This document shows positions 21,516 through 30,577 of a DNA stretch of 42,032 nucleotides, piece by piece. The stretch comes from Chrysochromulina tobinii (Eukaryota; Haptophyta; Prymnesiales; Chrysochromulinaceae): contig JWZX01003315.1 of assembly GCA_001275005.1 (NCBI GenBank), positions 1 through 42,032 on the forward strand, given 5' to 3'. The notes under the pieces were generated by a model. The model searched no databases. It had not been told where the DNA came from and saw nothing but the letters and a program-made list of their open reading frames with translations. Numbering within the stretch: the first letter of the stretch is position 1; every line of letters starts with the position of its first letter. The position numbers were made by a program, and so were the translations under genes.

Positions 21516-22904
21516 TCAGTCGACTGATGCCCACCGTACGTCGTTCGTGGGGTGGGGTCGAGGCGGCGCATGTAGCTCTACTGAAGGAGGCAGTGCTGTC
21601 GCTCCGCTCTGATCGAAATCGATCAAAAGGCTGCCCTCGTCTACTGAAGGGGGGGGCAGTGCTGCCTCGCTGCTCTCGTCGAAATCGATCAAGAGGCTGC
21701 CCTCGATCTGTTGAAGCAGCTGCCTGCCCTCGAGCCGCCTCCTCGCCTCATGCACACTCAGCACGCCATCCACTGCGATCTCTTCAATGACCTCTGCCGC
21801 CGCAGGAGCATCCGAAGCGGATGATGCCGCCGCCTCCGTCTCTTTATCGGAGGCGGTCGTGCGCAAAGCCGCCTTCGCAGTCGCGATGACGAACTCTCGT
21901 CGTCCTAGCATCGTCACGTTCAATGCTGTAAGCGCGGCCTCGCCCACTGCCGTAATGCGACGTAATCAGTGGCGATCAGTCGCAATCAGTCGCAATCAGA
22001 CGCAATCAGACGCAATCAGACGCAATCAGTGGCAATCACCTGCCGTGCATGCGGCGTGCGAGCACTGCCCCGCCTCGTCGCCCCACTTGTGGCGCACCGC
22101 CGCCTCGACCACCGCGCCGCTCGTCTTACCGATCTCGACCGCGGAATGTTCGAGCTCCTGCCCAATCGTACAGATGGCGGAGATCGAAGCACCGCCGATC
22201 ACCTTAAGTGCCGCGACGGTCGGGGTATCCGGCTGGTTCGTAGCAAGATGCTGAGCTGCTGCCGTGCCGATGGCGCCGGCGACCGCAGCGACGCCCGAGC
22301 CCACCATGCCCGTGAAGCGCAGGGCGGCGTTGGCGACGGTCCGGGTCGTGTTGACTACCTGTATCACCTCGGGAGCCACGAAGGCCTCCCTCTCATCTGG
22401 CTGCACGTGGGTTCGGATCTCGGACAGAGCACACACGAGCCCGTCGGTGATGACGGCGGCGCCGCTTTTGATGCACCGAGCCGCCGCTTGGCCGCCAATC
22501 TGGATCGACATTGCCGCCTCCTCTGCCACCGCTGCCGCAAACAAGCCACCCTCATCGACATCGTTGGAGAGCTCTGACGGCGGAGGCAGACCCAGCATCA
22601 TCGCAAGCCGTTCGCGCGCAGGAAAATCAGAGTGCTCAAAGCGCAGCAATGTGATACCGCCGCCTTGCATGGAGCAGCCCAGCTCAATGCAAGGGACGGT
22701 CCAGAAGATGGCACAACCGTCATCGTCGAGGCTGCGGTCCCACACATCGACGGCTTGGTTGTCAGGTCCATCTGGTGATGGCACGTGTACCAGCCGTCTG
22801 CCTTTCACGATCAGCGATCCCGTGCATTGGACGAAGTGGGTGCCGTCGCCGAGGAGCGCTACGCGAGCGACCGCCTCAAGAATGTGGAATTCGGACGGCA
22901 CCAT
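21516..22904 (-). CDS. Senescence/spartin-domain protein, two exons
   Basis: Exons 22904-22040 and 21946-21516 join in phase 1 to give 431 residues. The region about 165-330 resembles the plant senescence (ERD7) and animal spartin domain. An opening A-P-E-V-I-Q-V-V is followed by alternating small-residue and hydrophobic helices, then (V)RHKWGDEAGQ, where relatives have (V)-x-H-R-Y-G-x-x-A-G. The residues after that motif are split by the intron (CTA/VGEAALTALNV) and only align with the family once the intron is removed. Such proteins associate with lipid droplets or membranes under stress. The N-terminal 160 residues hold the usual upstream beta-rich region (THFVQCTGSLIVKGRRLVHV). The C-terminus has a duplicated S-L-L-I-D-F-D motif, a possible short linear interaction motif. 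Confidence 0.82.
21947..22039 (-). other. Intron of the senescence-domain gene, decamer array
   Basis: 93 nt from GTGATTGCCACTG to ACGGCAG, phase 1. Sense-strand units are CTGATTGCGT and CTGATTGCGA with close variants, about seven copies. The heptamer CTGCCGT (plus strand) is repeated at 21947 and 22040, period 93. Protein-family alignment across the junction supports removal. Confidence 0.9.
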
Positions 22905-23383
22905 TTTGTCGAGCAGTAAACGTCAATGACATCCCTCATCAAGGGGCGGGCGGGCCCTCTGTGAGGGTGACTCATCAGAGGGAAACGATAAGGCCTGCAT
23001 TTTTCTTGTTCACGAACGACGCGCCGGAGACGCGAAGAAGTTTGTACAGTAGTACTTCTCGCAATGTCTCAGGAAAAAAAATGAAGGTGGGGCATGTCTC
23101 ATGTGTGTAGGAATCTACACCTTGTTTCGGCCCGCGGGGACCACCAATACACCAACGCACCCGCGAACTCACTCACTCAACATTATTTGAACTCTTGTAA
23201 CGGCAGAACATACAAGTTTCAACAAAAATCCTTATTTATCGACCTTCTCATTCTCCTTCTCATTGCCAAGGCACGCCACAGCAGCAGCCCTCATTCCTGC
23301 CCTGCTACACGAGGACAGAGACAGTGACGTCTCTCAGAGGCCCAGTTACCATTCTCGGCGCCTAGGCGGAGTTCGCAAAGCAG
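22905..23383. other. Divergent promoter region
   Basis: 479 nt between two divergent starts. It is markedly more AT-rich than its surroundings from about 23160 to 23260 (CATTATTTGAAC, AAAAATCCTTATTTATCG). An AGTAGTACT word lies at about 23048. I see no gene. Confidence 0.4.
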
Positions 23384-24421
23384 ATGGAGCTCGTAAAGTC
23401 GATGGAAGAACGGTGGGCTGCAGAAGAACGGTGGGCTCTCCGGCAGTTGGCACAGGATTCATCAGAAGAACTCGACGAGCTGCAGGAATTGCGGCTCCTG
23501 CTGCAAAGCGGACCGCCGTCTGATCGGCGCCCCATGGTGCAAAGCGGACTGCCGTCTGACGAGCGGCGCAACCTGCGCAGCATCAGGGAGGACGAGATGA
23601 CAGACAAATATGCCAGTGCACACGCTTTCTTCCCAGTTAGCGGAGTTACCTCCTGGCGGTCCTCGGCAAGCAGCGGCGCGACGAGCGACGGCGCGACGCG
23701 CGGCGCGACGCGCGGCGCGACGAGTGGCGCGACGAGTGGCGCGACGAGTGAAGGCCACCGCCCTCTCCATCTTCTCCGCCCTGTAGCCCAGAAGAAGCGT
23801 CATCCGGCGGCCACCGCGCACGGCATGAAGGCTCAGCCGCGGGTAGATGATGTACAGTCGCCGTCGCCATCACCGTCCCCATCACCGTCGCCATCAGCAC
23901 CGCCGGCACTGCCGGGTGCTGCCGGGCAGATCCCCCCTGGTGCCGGCAAGCGCGCCGTCACGAGCGCCTCAACAGAGCGCCGCACGCACGCTTCCGATCC
24001 ACTCTGCGCCCGAGCAGGTGTGACGAAGCCGAGGGCAGGTGTGGCGGCCCAGTCGGCTGATGATGCACTCTGGGCCCCTGGTGCGGAGCCATCGCCCACT
24101 TCGATCATGGAGTTGATGGCGAAAGTGGCAGAGGCGAAGGCGGGGAAGGCGCCTCGACCTGCAGCCCGAGCGGACCCAGCGCCTCGAACGAGCCATGAGA
24201 AAGAGTCCCTCATGAACGTCACTGGAACATCCAGCGCCACCCAGCACAACGACCCAAAGAAGGTGACCGAGGCGCTCAAGGGTATCTCGGTGCGAGCGGC
24301 CCCCAACCAGCCGTCCCTGCCATCGCCACCGCCACCGGCAATCTCGCCGCCACCAGATTCGTGGGCCCACCAGAAAGGGAACACGCCACGTGGCTACTTC
24401 ATGCGCCTGCGCAAGATGTAA
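23384..24421 (+). CDS. Low-complexity hypothetical protein
   Basis: 345 residues, not recognised. A short charged helix (EERWAAEERWALRQL) is followed by a duplicated Q-S-G-(P/L)-P-S-D-(R/E)-R segment. Next come 12-bp coding repeats giving G-A-T-(R/S) (about 23690-23755), then repeats of Ser-Pro (about 23865-23905). The last 120 residues are Pro/Ala-rich, with one amphipathic helix (SIMELMAKVAEAKAGKAPRP). It is probably intrinsically disordered. A frame with this much repeat could be fortuitous, but its length and the adjacent AT-rich promoter-like gap favour a gene. No counterpart function is suggested. Confidence 0.45.
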   Translation: MELVKSMEERWAAEERWALRQLAQDSSEELDELQELRLLLQSGPPSDRRPMVQSGLPSDERRNLRSIREDEMTDKYASAHAFFPVSGVTSWRSSASSGATSDGATRGATRGATSGATSGATSEGHRPLHLLRPVAQKKRHPAATAHGMKAQPRVDDVQSPSPSPSPSPSPSAPPALPGAAGQIPPGAGKRAVTSASTERRTHASDPLCARAGVTKPRAGVAAQSADDALWAPGAEPSPTSIMELMAKVAEAKAGKAPRPAARADPAPRTSHEKESLMNVTGTSSATQHNDPKKVTEALKGISVRAAPNQPSLPSPPPPAISPPPDSWAHQKGNTPRGYFMRLRKM

Positions 24422-24778
24422 GCTGCTTGCTGCAGCGACGCGAGCAAATGCGCCCACATGGAGCAACAGAGTATGTCGTGTGGCCCTACACGCCACGCGC
24501 AGGTGGGAGTGATCGCAGCGGAGCGCGTTGGCCTTACACGCCACACCGCACGCGGAGGGAGCAGCAGAGCGCGCTCGAGACGGCGCTCGAGAGAGCAGCG
24601 CCACTGGATAGGCAGATGCAGCGTAACTGCCGACTGGATAGGCTCGGGTCGGCTGGTCGCGGCGCGGGCTCGTGAACATCCCGCGCCGCGCCGGGCGCGG
24701 TTGCCGCAGCGGTTCCTCGAGCCGTCACACAGTCACCGCGGAGTACGAGTGAATACAAGCGCGTGAACCAAAAGTGTT
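24422..24778. other. Convergent intergenic region
   Basis: 357 nt between convergent stops. Contains near-repeats CTACACGCCACGCGCAG and TTACACGCCACACCGCAC, and a doubled GCGCTCGAGA. No gene or strong signal. Confidence 0.35.
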
Positions 24779-25393
24779 TCACAGGCGCCGCGCGATATGC
24801 ACCGACGCGAGCAATAAGACGACCACGGTCACACACATAAGGCACAATCCGCAGTACATGTATTGCCACAAGGATTGCAGGGCCACATAGCGCTCATATT
24901 CCATCCTGGTCACCTCCGCCGTTTGCACCTTTTGCCGATTGCCGAGCGGATGACTGCGCGCAGCACGTTTGACGCCCTGCACGAGGGCATTGTAACCGTT
25001 CCATCCGCCCTCCACCCCGCTCGACCGAACGTCCTGCTCCAACTCGAAGCGCAACCTATCACTCCGAATTCGGTCGCGCTGCATCTGCTCGAGCCTTTCT
25101 ATCTTCTGCAGCAGCGCAGAAGTTTGAGCCTGGGCAGCGCCCGCAAGGAAACCCTCCAAGTCGCCGCGCGTGCGCGCGAATTCGGCGGCCAAAAGTCTCT
25201 TCTGCTCGACCGCTGCCGCGCCGGGCATGGTCGTCAACAGCTCCTCGGTCTCCTCGTTGTAGAAGAGAAGCTGGCCGGTTGGGCCGCAGCGGCGGTCCAA
25301 GACGGCGTGCCAGCCCTCTGGAAGCGGGCCTGGCACCGTTAGGTTGCACAGCTCGCCCGTTTGCAAGTCGAACACCGGTTCGGAGGTGGCCAT
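24779..25393 (-). CDS. WW-domain, coiled-coil, tail-anchored membrane protein
   Basis: 204 residues. Residues about 24-57 fit a WW domain: L-P-E-G-W-H at the front, then G-Q-L-L-F-Y-N-E-E-T, ending in T-T-M-P, with both tryptophan/aromatic positions and the closing proline in place. WW domains bind Pro-rich ligands. A helical coiled-coil region follows (about 65-125), then a basic stretch and a single hydrophobic helix near the C-terminus (MYCGLCLMCVTVVVLLLASV) with a short basic tail. That is the layout of a tail-anchored protein facing the cytosol. Pro-rich neighbours exist in the window, but no partner can be inferred. Start chosen as the first ATG of the frame (25393). Confidence 0.7.
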   Translation of the reverse strand: MATSEPVFDLQTGELCNLTVPGPLPEGWHAVLDRRCGPTGQLLFYNEETEELLTTMPGAAAVEQKRLLAAEFARTRGDLEGFLAGAAQAQTSALLQKIERLEQMQRDRIRSDRLRFELEQDVRSSGVEGGWNGYNALVQGVKRAARSHPLGNRQKVQTAEVTRMEYERYVALQSLWQYMYCGLCLMCVTVVVLLLASVHIARRL

Positions 25394-25558
25394 CCTCGGT
25401 TTTGCAGTGGTGTCGAATTTACAAACATCTTGACTGTGAACGGGTATTGTGTGCTATGAATTAGTTTCGAGTTGAAAAGGTCCGAGTTGGGCGTACGCGT
25501 CAGCAGTGACCTCCCTCCGCTCACTCTCACACACAAAACCACGTCGTGACGACCTCGA

Positions 25559-28357
25559 CTACACCGTAACACGATGAGAGACAGACGAGGGCCGCAACGC
25601 CACCTGCTCCTCAAACACGTAGCACGGCCTTCGGGTGAGAGGCACTCTCGGAGTATGGTGTGAAAGCCGCGGCGCGTGGTGCCCTGGGGAGCCCAGCTTG
25701 ATCCTTGGTCTCCGGCCTATCGGCGGGCCTATCGGCGGGCCCACCGGCGGGCCCACCGGCGAGTGGAGCGGGTGCCCCATCTTAGGGGCCTGCCCCATCG
25801 TCCACACCTCTGCGTCCTCTTGTGGGGTGGGCGCTGCCGGCGTGGATGGCGTCCCTGATTCCATGCTGATTGCATTCCTCATCAGGTGGGCTCCCTCACG
25901 GCGCCGCCGCACGATCGAAAGCAGATCTTCTCGCTCTTGGAGCCAGCTGCTATTGGCCTTCTGCCACAGCTGCCATCTGGCTTCGAGCTCCGTGTGCGCC
26001 CTGTTGCCTTGCCCCAATCTGCTCACCAATCTGCTAGGATGCGACTCGGCGCCCGGTATGGCGCTCGACTTGGCGCTCTGCTCGGCGCTCTTCTCGGCGA
26101 TTCTCGAGAACGCCGAGTTCGCGAACGGGCCGGCGGGCGTGCGAGCTTGTGGATCAGGCCACCGACGCACCGAGATCGGGTCGGAACCAAACAAGGTGAA
26201 GCCATCGGAACAAGGTGGAGCGCGATTCCATCGTCTCGCTAGCGGAGACCCATCGGCTCCAAATAAGACGTCATTATCGTCGCCGAGGGCATGCGACTCC
26301 AAAGACTGCCGTGGCCGCACTCGACCCACTCCTCTGATTGCATGCTGATTGGGTTCCTCATCAGGTGGGCTCCCTGGCCGCACTCGACCCACTCCCGGCT
26401 GCCTCGCTGATGGGCGCGCGGACGACGCGCGTACTGGCTTGAACGGCACGTCGAGCCTCGTGGACAACACCATCTGTGCCACTGTCTGTGCCACTGTCTG
26501 TGCCACTGTTTGTGCCACTGTCATCTCTTTGCCGACCTCTTTCACTGTGTTTGCCAATGCCCTCTCTTCGCCGACCCCTTCAACTGTGTGTGCCACTGTC
26601 TTCGCTTCGCCGACCTCTTCGCGGGGAATGCGATTTCTCCGACTGCGCGGCGTCAGCTTCTCGTCAACCTTCGCGACGACCAAGTCGGGCGGGCTGATGA
26701 ACACGTCATCGCCTCCGGCAGACTCAGGTGCGGGCGTGACGGCTACTCCCTCAATGCGCGGCCACTCCCTCAAAGCCTTCTTGAGCTTCGCTACCACGCC
26801 CGCCTCCTTGAGCTTTGCTGCCGCTCGTGCTGACGACGTGACCCGCGCCTCGATGGCCGCCTTCACCACTCTGGCAACGGCTTCCTCCTTGGCACGTCTG
26901 GCTGCAGCTAGCTCTTCCTGCTTGGCTGCCTCTTCCTTCTCGATCTTGTCCGCAGAGCCCTTTTGCGCCTTTGCCCACGCCGCTTCTTGCGCCACGCGTG
27001 AAGCGTGCAGTTCCTTGAGTGCCTTTGCAATCGCTGCTCGCTTCGTAATCAAGCGATTGCGATTGCGTTGCGCTGCCTTTGCCGCCGCCGCCCGTTGCTC
27101 CTTTTCGGGTAAGAAGGAGGTGGCGGCCAAGAAGGAGAAGAAGGAGAAGCCTTCTCCTTCTCCTTCTTTGCTCGGCTTTCTTGCCCGCCTCCGCTCAGCC
27201 TCCACAGCTTCCTGCCTCCGCTCAGCCTCCACAGCTGCCTGCCTCCGCTCAGCCTTCACAGCTGCCTGCCTCCGCTCAGCCTCCACAGCTGCCTGCCTCC
27301 GCTCAGCCTCCACAGCTGCCTGCCTCCGCTCAGCCTTCACAGCTGCCTGCCTCCGCTCAGCCTCCACAGCTCCCTCAATCATCTCCGCCATCTCCGCCGC
27401 GGCCGCCCGTTGCTCCTTTTCGAACAACGAAAAGGAGACGCCTTTTTCTTGTTTGCTCGGCTTTCTTGCCCGCCTCTGCTCAGCCTCCACAGCTTCCTCA
27501 GTCTTCTCCGCCATCTCCACTGTCGTCACCGCCATCGCCACCGCCTTCTTCGCCACCGGCGCCGCCGTCGCGATCCGCCGGCGGCGCCCCAATCGCCGTC
27601 CCCCTGACTGCGGCTGCCCCCCTGACTGCGGCTGTCCCCCTGTCCCCCTGTCCCCCTGTCCCCCTGTCCCCAATCGCTGTCCCCCTTGGATGACTGCGGC
27701 TGCCTTGCCAGAGCGCATCTGCTCGAGGATGGCTCCGCGCGCATAGCGCAGCGATGCGAGAGCCGTCAATGTGACGCTGATCGAGGCGACGCGCTTGCCA
27801 TGACGATCGAGGACGTCAATGGCCTGGTTTGTCGGCTCGTGCTCACGCTTCAGCAGGTCCTTGAGGTTCACGTGCGCCAGACCGAGCTCCTGCTCATCGT
27901 CGATCGCCGCCGCCATGACGGCGTCGACGGGAGTGCTCAGCCCGGGGGCTGTTACATGTATCACCTCGTCTGGGTGCTCGGCGTTCAGGCCGGCCTTGAG
28001 CACAAAGTACACGTCCGAGTCTTGCTCCTCGACCGAATTGAGCGCCTCGCACATAGGCTCCCACAGCGGCGTCCCCGGCGAAAGGGGCAGTAGCTCGTGC
28101 ACGTCGAGCAACACCGGGTCGAGCGAGGCGGGGCGAAGCCGGCTTGAGCGGAGCCGTACCTCGAGCTCGTGGGCTCGACCAAACGGGTCGATGGATATCC
28201 ACACGTGCTGCTTCGTCTGCTTCAGCTCTCGCAGCAACGGCGGCTCAAGCTGCAGCGTGTGCACCGAAAGCGTGATCGGCCCGGTCGGTGTTCCTTCCCT
28301 GTCGCCCAACTGTTTGGAAGCCTGCTCGGGCTCGTGCTCTGGAGTCAAGCCAACCAT
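25559..28357 (-). CDS. C2-domain (RPGRIP1-like) and coiled-coil repeat protein
   Basis: 932 residues in one frame. Residues about 27-205 look like a C2 beta-sandwich. The ending, E-L-G-L-A-H-V-N-L-K-D-L-L then V-A-S-I-S-V-T-L-T-A-L-A-S-L-R-Y, resembles the C-terminal C2 domain of RPGRIP1 and its ciliary relatives. An IQ-like helix (ILEQMRSGKAAAVIQ) follows. The middle is a long basic/acidic coiled coil containing a 9-residue repeat A-E-R-R-Q-A-A-V-(E/K), encoded by a 27-bp minisatellite, and a 12-bp repeat giving A-Q-T-V. The C-terminal third is disordered and Pro/Arg-rich. Two antisense copies of the intron-like 42-bp element are read as protein here. By analogy a role at the ciliary base is possible; this is an inference from one domain. 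Confidence 0.6.
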   Translation of the reverse strand: MVGLTPEHEPEQASKQLGDREGTPTGPITLSVHTLQLEPPLLRELKQTKQHVWISIDPFGRAHELEVRLRSSRLRPASLDPVLLDVHELLPLSPGTPLWEPMCEALNSVEEQDSDVYFVLKAGLNAEHPDEVIHVTAPGLSTPVDAVMAAAIDDEQELGLAHVNLKDLLKREHEPTNQAIDVLDRHGKRVASISVTLTALASLRYARGAILEQMRSGKAAAVIQGGQRLGTGGQGDRGTGGQPQSGGQPQSGGRRLGRRRRIATAAPVAKKAVAMAVTTVEMAEKTEEAVEAEQRRARKPSKQEKGVSFSLFEKEQRAAAAEMAEMIEGAVEAERRQAAVKAERRQAAVEAERRQAAVEAERRQAAVKAERRQAAVEAERRQEAVEAERRRARKPSKEGEGEGFSFFSFLAATSFLPEKEQRAAAAKAAQRNRNRLITKRAAIAKALKELHASRVAQEAAWAKAQKGSADKIEKEEAAKQEELAAARRAKEEAVARVVKAAIEARVTSSARAAAKLKEAGVVAKLKKALREWPRIEGVAVTPAPESAGGDDVFISPPDLVVAKVDEKLTPRSRRNRIPREEVGEAKTVAHTVEGVGEERALANTVKEVGKEMTVAQTVAQTVAQTVAQMVLSTRLDVPFKPVRASSARPSARQPGVGRVRPGSPPDEEPNQHAIRGVGRVRPRQSLESHALGDDNDVLFGADGSPLARRWNRAPPCSDGFTLFGSDPISVRRWPDPQARTPAGPFANSAFSRIAEKSAEQSAKSSAIPGAESHPSRLVSRLGQGNRAHTELEARWQLWQKANSSWLQEREDLLSIVRRRREGAHLMRNAISMESGTPSTPAAPTPQEDAEVWTMGQAPKMGHPLHSPVGPPVGPPIGPPIGRRPRIKLGSPGHHAPRLSHHTPRVPLTRRPCYVFEEQVALRPSSVSHRVTV
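25855..25896 (+). repeat. Intron-like 42-bp element, copy A, antisense in a coding frame
   Basis: Starts CTGATTCCATGCTGATTG and ends CCTCATCAGGTGGGCTCCCT. It matches copy B (26334-26375) at 39 of 42 positions and shares CATGCTGA-TTG and CCTCATCAG|GT with the introns in the Sfi1-repeat gene. It lies opposite to the host gene, so it is translated rather than spliced. Confidence 0.65.
26312..26395 (+). repeat. Intron-like element copy B (26334-26375) between 21-bp direct repeats
   Basis: The element is preceded by a 21-bp sequence (TGGCCGCACTCGACCCACTC plus C, at 26312-26332) that recurs at 26375-26395, period 63 = 21 codons. It therefore sits in the host frame as an in-frame duplication. In protein terms the flanks both read GVGRVRP. 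Copy B is read in a different codon frame from copy A, so similarity is at DNA, not protein, level. Confidence 0.7.
27187..27372 (-). repeat. 27-bp coding minisatellite
   Basis: About 6.5 tandem copies of CCTCCACAGCTGCCTGCCTC plus CGCTCAG (plus strand), alternating with a CCTTCACAGC variant every third copy. They encode the A-E-R-R-Q-A-A-V-(E/K) repeat of the coiled-coil protein. Confidence 0.8.
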
Positions 28358-28754
28358 TCGGCCAGCAGTTTCTGTTCGATCTGATCGTCAATTCGGACGC
28401 GGTTGTTCAAGGTCATGAAGGAAATGCATGCGGAAACCAACACTCAAGATTCCAAATTAGTCACATCGAGAACACAACAGTACACGGCCTTCGTACGCAT
28501 GCTTCGCTGGCATAACTGATGTCATCTCTCACGCGCTCAGAAGGCGTTGACGATCGTCACGGCTGGTCATGTCGCACAGACGAGCAGAAGAGAGAAGTGC
28601 TACCTTCACCACTACACGGTGCGCGCGCGGACCCGTCATCTCATCTGTGCGCAGGGTGAAACTGCTGCCCAAGGACCTTGCCTATAGAGTCATCTGGGGT
28701 ATCATCTGGAGAATGGTTGACTGGATGACTGCCGTCCGATGATGGTGTCCAGAG
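28358..28754. other. Intergenic region between two minus-strand genes
   Basis: 397 nt. Its upper part (about 28680-28754) holds the first of three copies of a GACTGCCGTCCGAT word (near 28726, 28804 and, as GACCGCCGTCCGAT, 28911). The other two copies fall in the C-terminal coding part of the armadillo/IQ gene, where they encode R-T-A-V. No other gene seen. Confidence 0.4.
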
Positions 28755-30013
28755 TCATGCTGGGGACCACTCCGGGACGGCCCCTTCACCTGGAGCATGG
28801 TTGACTGCCGTCCGATGACGTCGCCCGTGCGGGGATGGGCTGGACCCAAATACCGGTAAGTCACGGATGGGCTCAACCGGGGTCGTGACAGAGTCATCTG
28901 GGGCAGGGCTGACCGCCGTCCGATTACGTCCCGCGAAGCGGCTTGCGGGGGCTTGCCTGCTTGGAGAGAACGCGGAGGTAGAGCTTTTGATGGCAGAGAG
29001 GGCGGAGGTGGAGGCGGAGCGTAAGGGGGCTAATACAATTGAGGCGGATCGTCTGATGGTCTGCAAAGTTTCCGAGGCTGAGTGGCTGAGTCTGACGAGA
29101 GCCGTGCCCGTCTTCTCTCGCTCCGCCTCCGCCTTCTCTGCCGCCACACGCTCCGCCTCCGCCTTCTCTGCCGCCAGACGCTCCGCCTCCGCCTCCGCTC
29201 TTGCCGCTGCCGCTCGCTTCGCCTCAAGCTTTTCAAATTGGCCGCGACGTACCCGCCTGCCGCGCGCGGCCGCCTGGAGCCGGACGGTGGAGGCTCGGCG
29301 GCTGACCCAGCGAGTTGCTGCCCGCTGCACGATATTGATCGCCTTTCCAGAGCGCATCTGCTCGACGATGGCGGCAAGCCGCCGCCTACGGATGGCCTCG
29401 TCAAGCGCCCCGTCGGCGACGGGATTGGGATCGTGCGCGCGCAGATTGGCTAGCACTGCCGTCGCGTAGCTTGCGAGAGTCTCATTGTTTGACGAGAGGA
29501 GCGGCTCGAGGTCGGTCATGAGGCCTCGGCTTCGAAGAGTTTGGCAAAGAGCGTCCGGGTCCAGGGACGTGGCATTCTGGAGCACCGCACACACATACAG
29601 TTGAATGCCCCGCTCGTCTCGCCGGAGCGCACCCTGTAGCGAATCGAGACCATCATGCTCAATGAAAGCTGCGAGCGACAGATCAGCCTCTGGGTCGAAG
29701 ACGTCCGTCGAACAGGTTGCCGACGAGTGCCAACGCGCCCTGGGGGGAGCTCATCACTCTTTGTAGGATCCCCATCATATGTGTTGATGCAGGCGATTAG
29801 CGCGCGTATGCCGCCGCTCTCACGCACTGCCGCAGCGAGGGCGGCAGCATCAGCGCCGTACGAGTTGTCAGCCACACTGTTGAGCTGATCGAGTGCATCG
29901 CTTCGCGTGTCATCGCTGATGGAGTGAACGAGACTGGCGACGAGGACATTGGCTCGAGCGCGGGTCGCCTCAGCCACCCGCTCCGCGCGAGCGCTAAACG
30001 GCGTCGTGGCCAT
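28755..30013 (-). CDS. Armadillo-like / IQ / Ala-Glu coiled-coil protein, joined across a frame break
   Basis: Two overlapping frames belong together. 30013 to about 29758 encodes the start (helical, ending ESGGIRALIACIN). The frame ending at 28755 is open from about 29756 and continues it (AAFIEHDGLDSLQGALRR, YVCAVLQNAT, LASYATAVLANLRA). These look like armadillo/HEAT helices. Next comes E-Q-M-R-S-G-K-A plus an IQ-like motif (VRLQAAARGRRVRRGQFEK), then Ala/Glu coiled coil and a Ser-rich tail with a twice-repeated R-T-A-V. A 68-nt intron (29757-29690) would restore one frame of 396 residues. Alternatively two single-base indels in short homopolymers would do so, and the sequence in between reads well as armadillo (GALALVGNLF) in the third frame. 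The start at 30013 is supported by the promoter-like element 127 nt upstream. Confidence 0.6.
29690..29757 (-). other. Possible intron or frameshift site in the armadillo/IQ gene
   Basis: Donor AAGA|GTGATGAGC and acceptor GACCCAG|AGGCTGAT give 68 nt, length 2 mod 3, which is what the frame change requires. It lacks the decamer array seen in the other introns of the window, and the interior is codon-like. A sequencing or real indel pair (in the six-C run near 29745 and in a TT near 29716) is an equal alternative. Confidence 0.35.
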
Positions 30014-30129
30014 GCGGCTTGTAGGTGTTGTGAGCAGGTCACGCGAGGGGCAGCATTTTTGTGGGGGGACGCCTCACTCGAAAATTGAAACGGCGGAAAT
30101 ACTTACAGGAAAAAAGAGGCAAACATATA

Positions 30130-30480
30130 TTAGGACAAATAAGGGGTTCGGTTGTTCGCTTGATGCATGCCACTAACAACTTCTCTGAACCACGTGGTCC
30201 TGCGGTCAACGATCTGGTTGTGCAGCTCGTGGCTTACGCACAGCGCGGCGTTGCGCTGTGCGGATGCTGCCTGCACAGCTGCTAAGCCGCCTGTCGAATC
30301 TTCCGGCTGCGCCATCAGCATCCGGAGGGCAGCAAGCCCCGCCGCATCCGCCGCCTGCTGCGGCACGTGAAAGGTTTCGCTGTAATTGTGTTCGTGCCAG
30401 CCGGCGGCCGCATCGAGCGCCATCACGTCGAGCAGCTCGATGCACATCTGGGCAGCGACGCGCCGCACGATGGCATCCAT
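30130..30480 (-). CDS. Doubtful small hypothetical protein
   Basis: The frame is open back to a non-ATG codon at 30567, immediately after the neighbouring gene's stop. The first ATG is at 30480, giving 116 residues. The text is helical and Ala-rich (AADAAGLAALRMLMAQ) and not recognised. Its last dozen codons overlap the 19-bp promoter-like element at 30140-30158, which argues that the frame is fortuitous or that its 3' end overlaps the next promoter. Confidence 0.3.
   Translation of the reverse strand: MDAIVRRVAAQMCIELLDVMALDAAAGWHEHNYSETFHVPQQAADAAGLAALRMLMAQPEDSTGGLAAVQAASAQRNAALCVSHELHNQIVDRRTTWFREVVSGMHQANNRTPYLS
30140..30158 (-). promoter_or_regulatory. 19-bp upstream element, copy 1
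   Basis: Minus-strand CGAACAACCGAACCCCTTA. Its downstream edge is 127 nt before the ATG at 30013 of the armadillo/IQ gene. An identical 19-mer stands 127 nt before the next gene's ATG (31927). Similarity continues on the upstream side (GCATG, then TTGT-AGT). Confidence 0.6.
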
Positions 30481-30577
30481 TCGTAAGAGCGACTCGAGCT
30501 GATGGTCCGCAACCGTGAGTCCATAGCGGCGTAGGTCCCGCGTCCCTGCGTGACAACTGCGCAGCACGAGCCTGCCC

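Noticed and set aside
24779-24850. CGCAGTACATGTATT shared with 35567-35581 as a regulatory motif
   Set aside because: The first copy is coding for the tail anchor of the WW protein; a 15-mer match is probably chance.
26349-27746. 465-codon plus-strand frame opposite the coiled-coil gene
   Set aside because: Its residues mirror the minus-strand repeat codons, and the minus frame has a C2 domain and normal coiled-coil composition.
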